The notes beneath the pieces are model-generated. The model made no database searches. It was not told the DNA's origin and worked only from the letters and a program-made list of their open reading frames with translations. Positions 13,715 to 22,317 of a DNA stretch of 32,904 bases are shown piece by piece; position 1 is the stretch's first letter, and each line of letters opens with the position of its first letter. Source of the stretch: CAZXBB01 sp964638815. GTDB lineage: Bacteria; Planctomycetota; Phycisphaerae; Phycisphaerales; SM1A02. A program made the position numbers and the translations under genes. The stretch spans positions 1 through 32,904 of the forward strand of contig CAZXBB010000037.1 of the NCBI GenBank assembly GCA_964638815.1, written 5' to 3'.

Positions 13715-16575
13715 CGGTCGGTTGCCTCGCGTTCGACCGTCACGGGCGAGATCGTCCGGCGGCTGCTCCCGTAGAGCGTCCGCCGCTTCCTCACCGGCTT
13801 CACCGGCTCCCCCTCACCCGCCGCCGTCGTCACGACGGGATCCGGCTCGACCGGACTCGGCGGGGTCTTTGCCGGTTCCGGCGCCGGGCGGATCTTCTTC
13901 ATCCGGGTGATCGGGCCGGGCGCGTCATCGTCCGCAGATCCGCTCGCGGGCGCAGCCTTCCCGCCGTCGGGCGCGGCTTCGCCCCTGCTCTCCGCCGGCT
14001 CCGCGTCGCGGTTCCCGTCGCTGCCGCGACGGCCGCGGCCACCGCGACGCGAACGGCGGCTCTTCTTCTTCCGCGGCAGCGCTTCGTCAGCCGGGTCGGC
14101 TTCCGCACCGTTCCCGCTGATCTCCTCGGGCGCGGGCGATGTGGGCGCGGGCCGATCCGCCGCCGCCGGCTTCCCGACCGCGGCCGTGTCCGCGTCACGA
14201 CCGTCGCGACCGCCGCGCCGGCGACCACCGCGTTTGCGGCGACGACGGCGCGGAGCCGACTCGGTCTCGCCCTCCGCTGCGGCCTCGATATCGGTATCGA
14301 ACCCGTCAACCGGTGCGGCATCGGCCCCGGCATCGCCCCCGGCGCCCCCGGCGCCCCCGGCGCCCACGGTATCGGGCGCGGCCGTCGCCGGCGTGACGGT
14401 GGCGCCGAACCATCCCCGGATCGTGTCGGCGTCGGCCGGTGCGACGGACGTCATGTGGTTCGCGCACTCGATCGTGCCCTCGGCCGCGCAGCGGTCGAGC
14501 ACCTCGCGCGACTTCACGCCCAACTCCTTCGCGAGCTCGTGAACGCGGACCGGCTTGCGCTCCTCCGGCGGCGTCGCGTCGGCTTCGGTCGTACCAACCA
14601 GCTCCGGGACATCCGCCGTCCCGACCGGCTCCTCGACGCCGTCACGCGAGTCCGCGACGCCGTCACGCGGCTCCACGACGCCTTCACGCAGTTCCACGAC
14701 GCCGTCACGCGAGTCCGCGCCGCCCTTGCGGCGCCGCGAGCGTCCGCCGCGCCGGCGGCGCTTCTTCCTGGGCGGGCCGTTCTCCTCGGTCCGGGTCCGC
14801 GGCGTCTCGACCGTCTCCTCCTCGTCCTCCTCGTCGTCGTCGATGAAGGTCTCCGCCGCGGCCGCGAGCGCGATCGCGGAGGCGTCCGCCGGACCCCCCC
14901 GCCGCCGGCGCCGGCGTTTGCGCCCCGGGACGGAAGCGACGTCGGCCGGTGCGTCCTCGCGCGCCTGCCCGGCGGCATCCTCCGCCTCCAGCTCCTCGAG
15001 CTTCGGCATCTTCGTGCCTGGCAGGAACGCGAGGTCGATGTCCGCGTTGCGCGCGTCGTACGCGTAGTACTCGATGCCGGGGCCGCCGATGTGGTCGCTC
15101 ACGCGCACGTCGATGGTCTTGCCGCTCGTTTCCTCGAGACGCACGAGCGCGCGGCGCTTCCGGCTGAGCAACACGGAGGCCACGCGCGACGAGCAGGCGA
15201 TCTCGACCCGCCGGATGCGCTCGTGGTCGAGCAGGTAGCCGACGTGGCGCGTCGCCTCGGACGCCACGGATTCCGGCGACTTGATCTCGCCGTTGCCGTC
15301 GCAGTGCGGGCACGGCATGAAGTGGCTCTTCCGCATGCTCGGACGCATCCGCTGCCGCGTCATCTCGACCAGGCCGAAATCGCTGATTCGCAGAATCGTG
15401 CTGCGTGCGCGGTCGCGCCGGAGATTCTCCTGGAACCGGGCCTCGATCGCGCGGCGGTTCTTGTGCTGCCGCATATCGATGAGGTCATGGATGATCAGGC
15501 CTCCGAGGTCGCGCAGGCGGAGCTGGCGGCAGATCTCGTCCACGGCCTCGCAGTTCGTCTGGTAGGCGTTGGTCTCGCTGTCGCGGGCGCTGCGGCTCTT
15601 GCCGCTGTTGACGTCGATCGCGACGAGCGCCTCGGTCTGGTCGATCACGAGCCGGCCGCCGGACTTCAGCGGCACCTCGCGGCTGTGGATCAGGTCGATC
15701 TGGCGCTCGACGTCGAACGCGTGGAAGATCGGCGACGGGCGGCGGTAGCGGATCACCTTCGGGGCGGAGCGCGGGGCGATGACCTGGAGGAACATGGCGA
15801 TCCGGTCGTACGCCGACTCCGAGTCCACCACGATCGCCTTGATGGTCGGGCGGAGGACGTCGCGCACGGTGCGGATGAGCAGGTCGGACTCGGTGTACAG
15901 CTCGCAGGGCGCGCCGACCTTCTCGATGCGCTTCTCCATCACCTTCCAGAGCCGCATCAGGTACGCGACGTCGCGCTTCAGCTCCGTCTTCGTGCGTCCC
16001 ACGCCCGCGGTCCGGAGGATGAAGCCGAAGCCCTCGGGGAGGTCGAGCGTGTCGAGGACTTTCCGCATTTCGCGGCGACCCTCCTCGTCCTCCACGCGCC
16101 GGGATACGCCGACGCGATCCATCTCCGGCATCACCACGAGCAGTCGCCCGGGTATGGAGAGGTAGCTCGTGAGCGTCGGCCCCTTCGTCCCGATGCCTTC
16201 CTTCAGGACCTGGACCAGCACGTGATCGCCGCGCTTCAGCGCCTCCTGGATCGGCGGACGCTCGCGGCGCGGGATCTTCCGTCCGACCCGCTCGACGCGG
16301 TCTCCGCCCGGGAAATAGCGCGGGTGCAGATCCGAGATGTGCAGGAAGCCGTTGACGCCCTCGCCGTAGTCGATGAACGCCGCCTGGATGGCGGCCTCGA
16401 CGTTGACGACGCGCCCCTTGTAGATGTTGCCGACCTTGGTCGCCGTCGCGTTGCGTTCGGAGTACAGCTCCTCGAGATAGCTGTCCTCCAGGATCGCGAT
16501 CCGGCACTCCTCGCCGGGCACGTCGTTGACGACCATGATCTCCGTCGGTTCCGATGTCGTTTTCTTGGGCGCCAC
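13711..16575 (-). CDS. rne: Ribonuclease E/G with IF2-N-like segment in the tail
   Basis: This 954-residue protein is an Rne/Rng-family endoribonuclease for mRNA decay and rRNA processing. An S1 RNA-binding domain lies at about 47-140. Catalytic aspartates match E. coli D303 and D346 as D321 (LVAIDVNS) and D364 (GGLIIHDLIDM). The zinc-link CPHC is at 422-425. The remaining 500 residues are a low-complexity tail with at least four arginine-rich blocks, a tandem repeat of RDGVVE-type units at about 617-650, and a Gly/Ala run. Near 673-724 is VRVHELAKELGVKSREVL, which is strikingly like the N-terminal domain of initiation factor IF-2. The GTG at 16575 is preferred because GGAGG lies 9 bases upstream; the open frame to 16953 has no other support. 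Overlaps dxr by 4 bases. Confidence 0.95.
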   Translation of the reverse strand: MAPKKTTSEPTEIMVVNDVPGEECRIAILEDSYLEELYSERNATATKVGNIYKGRVVNVEAAIQAAFIDYGEGVNGFLHISDLHPRYFPGGDRVERVGRKIPRRERPPIQEALKRGDHVLVQVLKEGIGTKGPTLTSYLSIPGRLLVVMPEMDRVGVSRRVEDEEGRREMRKVLDTLDLPEGFGFILRTAGVGRTKTELKRDVAYLMRLWKVMEKRIEKVGAPCELYTESDLLIRTVRDVLRPTIKAIVVDSESAYDRIAMFLQVIAPRSAPKVIRYRRPSPIFHAFDVERQIDLIHSREVPLKSGGRLVIDQTEALVAIDVNSGKSRSARDSETNAYQTNCEAVDEICRQLRLRDLGGLIIHDLIDMRQHKNRRAIEARFQENLRRDRARSTILRISDFGLVEMTRQRMRPSMRKSHFMPCPHCDGNGEIKSPESVASEATRHVGYLLDHERIRRVEIACSSRVASVLLSRKRRALVRLEETSGKTIDVRVSDHIGGPGIEYYAYDARNADIDLAFLPGTKMPKLEELEAEDAAGQAREDAPADVASVPGRKRRRRRRGGPADASAIALAAAAETFIDDDEEDEEETVETPRTRTEENGPPRKKRRRRGGRSRRRKGGADSRDGVVELREGVVEPRDGVADSRDGVEEPVGTADVPELVGTTEADATPPEERKPVRVHELAKELGVKSREVLDRCAAEGTIECANHMTSVAPADADTIRGWFGATVTPATAAPDTVGAGGAGGAGGDAGADAAPVDGFDTDIEAAAEGETESAPRRRRRKRGGRRRGGRDGRDADTAAVGKPAAADRPAPTSPAPEEISGNGAEADPADEALPRKKKSRRSRRGGRGRRGSDGNRDAEPAESRGEAAPDGGKAAPASGSADDDAPGPITRMKKIRPAPEPAKTPPSPVEPDPVVTTAAGEGEPVKPVRKRRTLYGSSRRTISPVTVEREATDR
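14333..14369. repeat. GCCCCCG triplicate in rne coding a Gly/Ala run
   Basis: Short tandem GGCGCCCCC units code the GAGGAGGAGG run of the RNase E/G tail. Here the G-rich strand is minus, unlike the intergenic arrays. Confidence 0.6.
14625..14725. repeat. 24-base tandem repeat in the rne tail
   Basis: Four to five imperfect copies of a 24-base unit (GACGCCGTCACGCGAGTCC-like) code repeats of RDGVVE / RDGVAD / REGVVE at about residues 617-650. The period keeps the reading frame. It probably arose by slippage in a disordered linker. Confidence 0.75.
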
Positions 16576-17005
16576 TTGGGCAAACCTCCAATGGGTTCGC
16601 CCGACGGACCGAACGTCACCTGCCGCGACACAACTCGCGCATGCCGAGCTCTCCCGCCCACGTCCGTTCCGGACGGGAGGGAGGGGCGGGACACGAGCGG
16701 AGCGCGAGCTCGCGCGCCGATGCTCCGCCCTGAGCGGGCGGGCCGGCGTCCGCGCGACGTCGCGCGGAAGCAGCGAGGCTCGGTCGTCGTGTCCGGGGTT
16801 GGCAGCGCGGTTGTTGCGATCTCGGCAACGCGTTGACTCGTCGGGCCGTCGCCACGGTCGGGTTTCTCTCGGCGCGTCCCGCGGTGAAGCGGGAGGCTGG
16901 CACGAGCGTGGCGACGAGGGCCAATGTTCGTATCTCGATTCCCTTGCCGGCAACGGAGCGGTCTCGCCCCCGCACGTCCGCAGTCACGGGGACTGATGGG
17001 ACGGG
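16576..17005 (-). promoter_or_regulatory. Structured 430-base leader / intergenic region upstream of rne
   Basis: No gene is supported between the ptsI stop and the rne GTG. The stretch is unusually rich in inverted repeats. They are: 9-base arms CGTCGCCAC/GTGGCGACG at 16847-16855 and 16908-16916 enclosing a smaller CCCGC/GCGGG hairpin; a perfect 20-base palindrome at 16749-16768; CCGCCC/GGGCGG at 16725-16730 and 16736-16741; a perfect 14-base palindrome at 16702-16715; and CGTCCG/CGGACG around 16660-16680. In rne of gammaproteobacteria the 5' leader controls autoregulation, so a similar role is possible but is only inferred. ptsI termination and the rne promoter must also lie here; I could not assign either. 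Confidence 0.45.
16749..16768. other. Perfect 20-base palindrome
   Basis: TCCGCGCGACGTCGCGCGGA is its own reverse complement. In RNA it would fold as an 8-base stem with an ACGU loop on either strand; in DNA it could bind a dimeric regulator. It lies 174 bases before the rne start. Confidence 0.7.
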
Positions 17006-18763
17006 TCAGGCGGCGGACCAGCTCTCTTCCAGCTCAGGAAGCACTCTTGATAGCTCCTCGCGCAGGCAGTTCATCACCTGACGCTCGGCGTCGAACGACC
17101 CGACCTTGCGGGCGAGTCGCTCACATGTGGGGATATCGACCGATCGAATCACCCGCTTGATGTGCGGGATCTGCGACGGCACCAGGGACAGCGTACGCAG
17201 CCCGAGACCGATCAGCAACATGGTGAACACCGCTTCGCCGGCGATTTCGCCACAAATGCTGGTATCCACGCCGAATCGCTTGCCGGCCCGGATGACCGCC
17301 TTGACGAGCTGCACGACGGCAGGATTTGCGCCCGAATAGAGGTTGGCCACCCGCTCGTTGCCGCGGTCCACGGCCAGCGTGTACTGGATCAGGTCGTTGG
17401 TCCCGATCGAGAAGAAGGACACCTCCCGGGCCAGGACCGAGGCCATCAGCGCGGCGCTGGGGACCTCGATCATGATCCCGATCTCCATGTCGGGGTCGAA
17501 CTCGATTCCCTCCTCGCCGCACTCCTCCATGACGTCGTTGAGGATCATCTTCGCCTGCCGCAGCTCCATGGCGGTCGAGATGAGCGGGAACATGATGCGG
17601 ATCCGGCCGAACGCGCTCGCGCGCAGGATCGCGCGGAGCTGCGTGCGGAAGAGCGGGATGTGCTGGAGGCAGTAGCGGATGCTCCGGAGCCCGAGCATCG
17701 GGTTGCGCTCCGGCTCGTCCGCCAGCTCCTGCGTGTGCTTGTCGGCGCCGAGGTCCACCGTGCGGATCGTGAGCGGTCGTCCCTGGAGCATCTCGACGGA
17801 TCGCTTGTACTCCTGGAAGAGATCCTCCTCCGTCGGCTCCCCCACCTGCGTGAGGTACATGAACTCGGTGCGGAAGAGGCCGACGCCGTCGCCGCCGTTC
17901 TGGATGAGCGCATCGATCTCGCGCGAGAACTCGATGTTGCCGAGGAGCTGGATGCGCTCGCCGTCGAGCGTCACCGCCGGCTCGGCCGCGAGCTCCTGCA
18001 TGCGGGCTTCCTCGTCGCCCATGCGCTGGATCACGCGCTCGAAGTGGGCGATGGTCTCGTCGTCGGGTCGCACGATGACCATGCCCGCCTGCCCGTCGAT
18101 CACGATCTGGTCGCCGTCGTCTACGTACTGCGTGATGCGCTGGCAGCCGACCACGAGCGGGATCCCGAGCGCGCCCGCGATGATCGACGCGTGGCTCGTG
18201 CGGCCACCCGCGTCCGTCGCGATGCCGATGACTTTCTGCACGTCGATCGTCGCGGCCTGGGTGGGGCTCAGGTCGTGGGAGATGACGACGACGGGTTCCG
18301 TCAGCCGCGCCAGCCGGTCGCGGTTCTGCCCCACGAGCTTGCCGAGGACACGGCGGTCGAGATCGAGGAGGTCGTTGGCCTTCTGCTGGAAGACCTCGTT
18401 GCCCATCTCCCGGAACCGGTTCGCCATCGTACGGAACGCCTCGGCGACCGCGTACGCCGCGGTGACGTGCTCGTCCTCGATCCGCTTTCGCATCGGGTCG
18501 AGCAGGCTCGGGTCGTGCAGCAGGCCGAGGTGGAACTCGAAGATCTTCGCCGGCTCCGGGCCGAGCTGCTCGCGCGCCCGGTCCCGATCCGCCTCGAGGT
18601 CGTGCGTCGCCTGCGCGACGGCCTCCTCGAGCCGGGTCAGCTCCCCCGCCACGTCTGCCTCGCGGACCGTGTGATGGGGAACGCGCTCGAGGACGTCCTC
18701 GAGAACGAACGCGCTGCCGATGACCACACCGGGCGCTACCGGGATGCCCTTGATAACTTCCAT
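17006..18763 (-). CDS. ptsI: Phosphoenolpyruvate-protein phosphotransferase (PTS enzyme I)
   Basis: This 585-residue protein transfers phosphate from PEP to HPr. The N-terminal HPr-binding helical domain is followed by the swivel domain with active His191 in TDAGGRTSHASI. The C-terminal PEP-binding barrel contains LFRTEFMYL, DLGADKHTQEL, MIMIEVPSAAL-type segment, FSIGTNDLIQYTLAVDR and the reactive Cys in TSICGEIAGE. All are in normal order, and length is typical. The ATG at 18763 has no Shine-Dalgarno, but the protein aligns from the first residue (MEVIKGIPVAPGVVIG). No HPr or EII gene lies in the window, so the phosphate acceptor is unknown; a regulatory PTS is one possibility. It is 430 bases upstream of rne on the same strand. 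Confidence 0.96.
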   Translation of the reverse strand: MEVIKGIPVAPGVVIGSAFVLEDVLERVPHHTVREADVAGELTRLEEAVAQATHDLEADRDRAREQLGPEPAKIFEFHLGLLHDPSLLDPMRKRIEDEHVTAAYAVAEAFRTMANRFREMGNEVFQQKANDLLDLDRRVLGKLVGQNRDRLARLTEPVVVISHDLSPTQAATIDVQKVIGIATDAGGRTSHASIIAGALGIPLVVGCQRITQYVDDGDQIVIDGQAGMVIVRPDDETIAHFERVIQRMGDEEARMQELAAEPAVTLDGERIQLLGNIEFSREIDALIQNGGDGVGLFRTEFMYLTQVGEPTEEDLFQEYKRSVEMLQGRPLTIRTVDLGADKHTQELADEPERNPMLGLRSIRYCLQHIPLFRTQLRAILRASAFGRIRIMFPLISTAMELRQAKMILNDVMEECGEEGIEFDPDMEIGIMIEVPSAALMASVLAREVSFFSIGTNDLIQYTLAVDRGNERVANLYSGANPAVVQLVKAVIRAGKRFGVDTSICGEIAGEAVFTMLLIGLGLRTLSLVPSQIPHIKRVIRSVDIPTCERLARKVGSFDAERQVMNCLREELSRVLPELEESWSAA

Positions 18764-18987
18764 GACTGGCGGGACGTGGGGGAAACCCTCTACCGCCCCG
18801 CGTTGCGGGGACGGTGCGTGGCGGCACCCCTGGGAGGCTCCAGCGGGGGTCAGTATAGCGAAAGGTGGGGGTTCGGGCGGTAAGCCGGGGGGAGGAGGCG
18901 AATGCCGGTCGATCACCGGGTCGGTCACCGGGTCGATCAGCGCGCCCCCGCGGTGGTCGCCGGCAACCGGCGAGACGGGCCCCGGCC

Positions 18988-21900
18988 TCAATCCATCTCG
19001 ATATCCCTCAGCACCGGCGCCGGCGTCGCCCGGGCCGACCTCGGAAGTCCGAACCAGGCGAAGTGCGCGACCGCCTTCACGTCGTCGAAGATCCTCATCA
19101 GGCTCGGGAGCACGAGGAGGATCAGAACGGTCGCGCTCATCAGGCCGAACGCGATCGAGATCGCCATCGGTATGAGGAACTTGGCCTGGAACGAACGCTC
19201 GAGCATCAGCGGCGTGAGGCCGAGCACCGTCGTGATGGTCGTGAGCATGATCGGGCGCAGTCGCTGCCGCCCCGCCGCCACCATCGCCTCGGTGAACGCC
19301 TCCCCCTCGCGGCGACGCGCGTTGAAGAACTCGACCAGGATGAGCGAATCGTTCACGACGATGCCGCTGAGGGCGACGAAACCGATGATGCTGAAGAACG
19401 TGAGGTCGTAGCCCATCAGCAGGTGTCCCCAGATCACGCCGACGGAGCCGAAGGGAATCGCGAGCATCACGGCGAGCGGCTGCACGTAGCTCGAGAAGAG
19501 CCATGCGAGGATCACGTAGATCATGATCAGCGCGGCGCAGAATCCCACGGGCAGCGACTCGAACGCCTTGCGCATCTGGCGCTGTCGGCCGCCGAACTCG
19601 ATCGTGATCGCCGGGTGCTGCGCCTCGATGCCGCGGAAGACCGGGACGAGCGCCGGCACGACGGTTTCCGGGCTCACGTCCGGCGCCGTGTCGGCGCTGA
19701 CGGTCGTCGTGCGCCGCCGATCGATCCGGTGGATCGTGTTGTAGCTGGTGCCCTCGCTGAGCGAGGCGATCTCCTGGAGCGGCACGCGCCGGCCGGCGGG
19801 GTCCACGATCCAGAGATTCTCGATCGCGTGCAGGCTGCGTCGCGAGTCCTCGTCGAGCCGCACGCGGACATCGATATCCTCACGGAACTCCGAGAATACG
19901 TGGGGCTCGAGACCGAACAGGGCACCGCGCACCTGCCGGGCGACGTCCTCGACGCTGAACCCGAGGCTCGCGGCGCCTGGCTTGAGCGTGATCTGCACCT
20001 CGCGCTGCCCGGCGCTGTCGTTGTCGGCGACGTCGTAGACGCCGTCCATCGTCCCGAGATGCGTCTTGACCTCCTCGACGACCCGGCGCACTTCGTCGGG
20101 ATCGTTGCCGCTCACCTGCACGGTGATGTCGCTCCCCGCGGGTCCGCCCTGGATCTCGGCGAAGCTGATGCGCTCGATCTCGTGCAGCTCGCCCATCGCC
20201 TCGCGGATGGACTGCGTGATCAGCGCCGACTCGCGCTCGCGCTCCTCGGTCGGCTGGAGCTCGATGAAGACCTGGCCGAGGTGCGTGCCGAAGCCCGCGG
20301 CCGCGACCCCCGACGTGCCGTCGACGCTCGCCTTGAGGCCGAGCAGCGTGCTGACCGACCTGGTCTCCTCCTGGGCCGCCGCGGCCTCCTCGATCCGTGC
20401 CACGGCCCGCTCGGTGTCCTCGAGCGCCGTGCCGATGGGCATGTCGATCTCCACGATCACGGTCTCCGCGTCTGACGACGGGATGAACTCGAACGTCGTG
20501 CGTCCCCCCGCCACCATGCCGAAGGAGACGACGAGCAGCGCCATCGCCATAGAGAGCGTGACGTAGCGGTACCGGAGGGTGACGCGGAGCACCCGCGCGT
20601 ACGCGGGCACGAGACGCTCGAGGATCAGGTGGTCGCGGGCCGCCTCGAAGCGCCCGAGCCGGCCGATGCGGCGGTCGGCCCTGAACCGGTCACGGTGCAC
20701 GAGCGTGTGACCCATGTGGCACGGGAGGATGAGCACGGCCTCGATGAGGCTCATCGCGAGTGCGCACGCGACGACCGAGGGCAGCGCGTCCAGCAGATCG
20801 CCGATCTGGCCCTTGACGAAGAGGAGCGGAAGGAACGCGACGACGCTCGTCAGGATCGTCGCGACCACCGGCCAGAAGACCTCCTCGGTCCCGCGGATCG
20901 CGGCCACCAGGGCGGGCTCGTGACGCTCGTGCCGGGCCTGGATGTTCTCCGCCACGACGATCGCGTCGTCCACGAGCAGGCCGAGCACGACGATCAGCCC
21001 GAACATCGTGAGGAGATTGAGCGTGGTGCCGGTCAGACGCATGAAGATGAGCGTGCCGCAGAGCGCCGTCGTCAGGCCCACGCCGACCCACAGCGCGGTG
21101 CGCCAGTTCAGGAAGAGCAGCAGCGTGGCGAAGACGAGCATGCCGCCCCACAACGCGTTGCGCGACAGCAGCTCGAGCCGCCCCTCGATGAACCGGGCGA
21201 GATCGGAGCTGGTCTCGATGTGCGCGCCGGTCGGGAGCGGGAAGGGCGCGTTGAGGCCGAGCTCGTACGCGCGGCGCCGGTGCGTGCGCGGCGCCGGCCT
21301 CCCCTCGCCGGCGAGCGCCGGCGCGAGCACGGCGAGGATGCGGTCGCCGATCCGCGGCTCGAACACTGCGCTCCCGTCGCCCGCGGCGTGCTTCCGCCCG
21401 CGGACGTACTCGCGCACCATCTCGGCCATCTTCACCGCGTCCTGGTCTCCCACCTTGTAGATGGTGAGGCTCGCGGACGGACCCCCGGCCTCTCGCGTGC
21501 GGAAGCGGGTCTTGATCTGCCTGTCCACGTACGTCTCGCGCACCGACGCGATGTCGCCGACCCGCAGGACCTGACCGTCGGTCGTCGCCCGCACGACGAT
21601 CTCGCGGATCGCCGCGGCCCGCTCCTCGACCCCGAGCGTGCGCACGTTGATGTTCCCGACGCCGGTCCGGACCGTGCCGCCCGGCACGTCGGTCATCCAG
21701 GCCCGGATCGCGTCGCTGACGGCCGGGAGGCTGAGCCCGTATTCGAGCAGACGCCCCGACGAAACGTCCACGCGGATCTCGTAGTCGCGCACACCCGACC
21801 GCACGGTGTCGCCCATGTCCGGCAGCGACCGAAGGTCGTCCCGCATGCGCTCGATCGCGCGCTTCAGAGCCTCCGGATCGACGTCGCCGAAGAGCGTCAC

Positions 21901-22317
21901 CATGATGACGGGAAGCTGCGGCTCGACCTCCGAGACCTGGATGCGCTCGGCTTCGTCGGGAAGGTCGGTGAGCGTGTCGATCGCCCGCTCGACCTCGTCC
22001 GTCGCCCGGGCGACGTCATTGATGCCGTCGCGGAACTCGACGGTGATCCCGCCGCCGCCCTCGGCGATCGTCGTGGTCAGACGCTCGACCTCGTCGAGGT
22101 CGACGAGCGTGTCCTCGACCTTCCGGGCCATGCTCTCCTCGATCTCCTCGGGCGTGGCCCCCGGGTACGGCAGCGTCACGCTCGCCGTGTGCGGGTTCGT
22201 GTCGGGGAAGAACTCCCGCGTCATCGTCAGCCCGGACACGACGCCGGCGATGATGAACACCGCCATCAGGATGTTCACCGGCACCGGGTGAGTCACGCCG
22301 AAGCGCGGCAGGCTCAT
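18988..22317 (-). CDS. RND-family efflux transporter permease
   Basis: This 1109-residue inner-membrane pump has the AcrB/HAE1 architecture: one N-terminal helix, a large periplasmic loop, six helices, a second loop and six helices. The proton-relay pair D450-D451 is in GLLVDDAIVVAEN of helix 4, and GIVVNDSLILVEF stands in helix 10 where AcrB has its lysine. An extra segment of about 55 residues at 308-363 (Arg/Ala/Pro-rich) interrupts the first periplasmic loop just before helix 2. The ATG overlaps the adaptor stop as ATGA, so the two are coupled. No outer-membrane factor is nearby. Substrate range cannot be predicted. Confidence 0.93.
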   Translation of the reverse strand: MSLPRFGVTHPVPVNILMAVFIIAGVVSGLTMTREFFPDTNPHTASVTLPYPGATPEEIEESMARKVEDTLVDLDEVERLTTTIAEGGGGITVEFRDGINDVARATDEVERAIDTLTDLPDEAERIQVSEVEPQLPVIMVTLFGDVDPEALKRAIERMRDDLRSLPDMGDTVRSGVRDYEIRVDVSSGRLLEYGLSLPAVSDAIRAWMTDVPGGTVRTGVGNINVRTLGVEERAAAIREIVVRATTDGQVLRVGDIASVRETYVDRQIKTRFRTREAGGPSASLTIYKVGDQDAVKMAEMVREYVRGRKHAAGDGSAVFEPRIGDRILAVLAPALAGEGRPAPRTHRRRAYELGLNAPFPLPTGAHIETSSDLARFIEGRLELLSRNALWGGMLVFATLLLFLNWRTALWVGVGLTTALCGTLIFMRLTGTTLNLLTMFGLIVVLGLLVDDAIVVAENIQARHERHEPALVAAIRGTEEVFWPVVATILTSVVAFLPLLFVKGQIGDLLDALPSVVACALAMSLIEAVLILPCHMGHTLVHRDRFRADRRIGRLGRFEAARDHLILERLVPAYARVLRVTLRYRYVTLSMAMALLVVSFGMVAGGRTTFEFIPSSDAETVIVEIDMPIGTALEDTERAVARIEEAAAAQEETRSVSTLLGLKASVDGTSGVAAAGFGTHLGQVFIELQPTEERERESALITQSIREAMGELHEIERISFAEIQGGPAGSDITVQVSGNDPDEVRRVVEEVKTHLGTMDGVYDVADNDSAGQREVQITLKPGAASLGFSVEDVARQVRGALFGLEPHVFSEFREDIDVRVRLDEDSRRSLHAIENLWIVDPAGRRVPLQEIASLSEGTSYNTIHRIDRRRTTTVSADTAPDVSPETVVPALVPVFRGIEAQHPAITIEFGGRQRQMRKAFESLPVGFCAALIMIYVILAWLFSSYVQPLAVMLAIPFGSVGVIWGHLLMGYDLTFFSIIGFVALSGIVVNDSLILVEFFNARRREGEAFTEAMVAAGRQRLRPIMLTTITTVLGLTPLMLERSFQAKFLIPMAISIAFGLMSATVLILLVLPSLMRIFDDVKAVAHFAWFGLPRSARATPAPVLRDIEMD

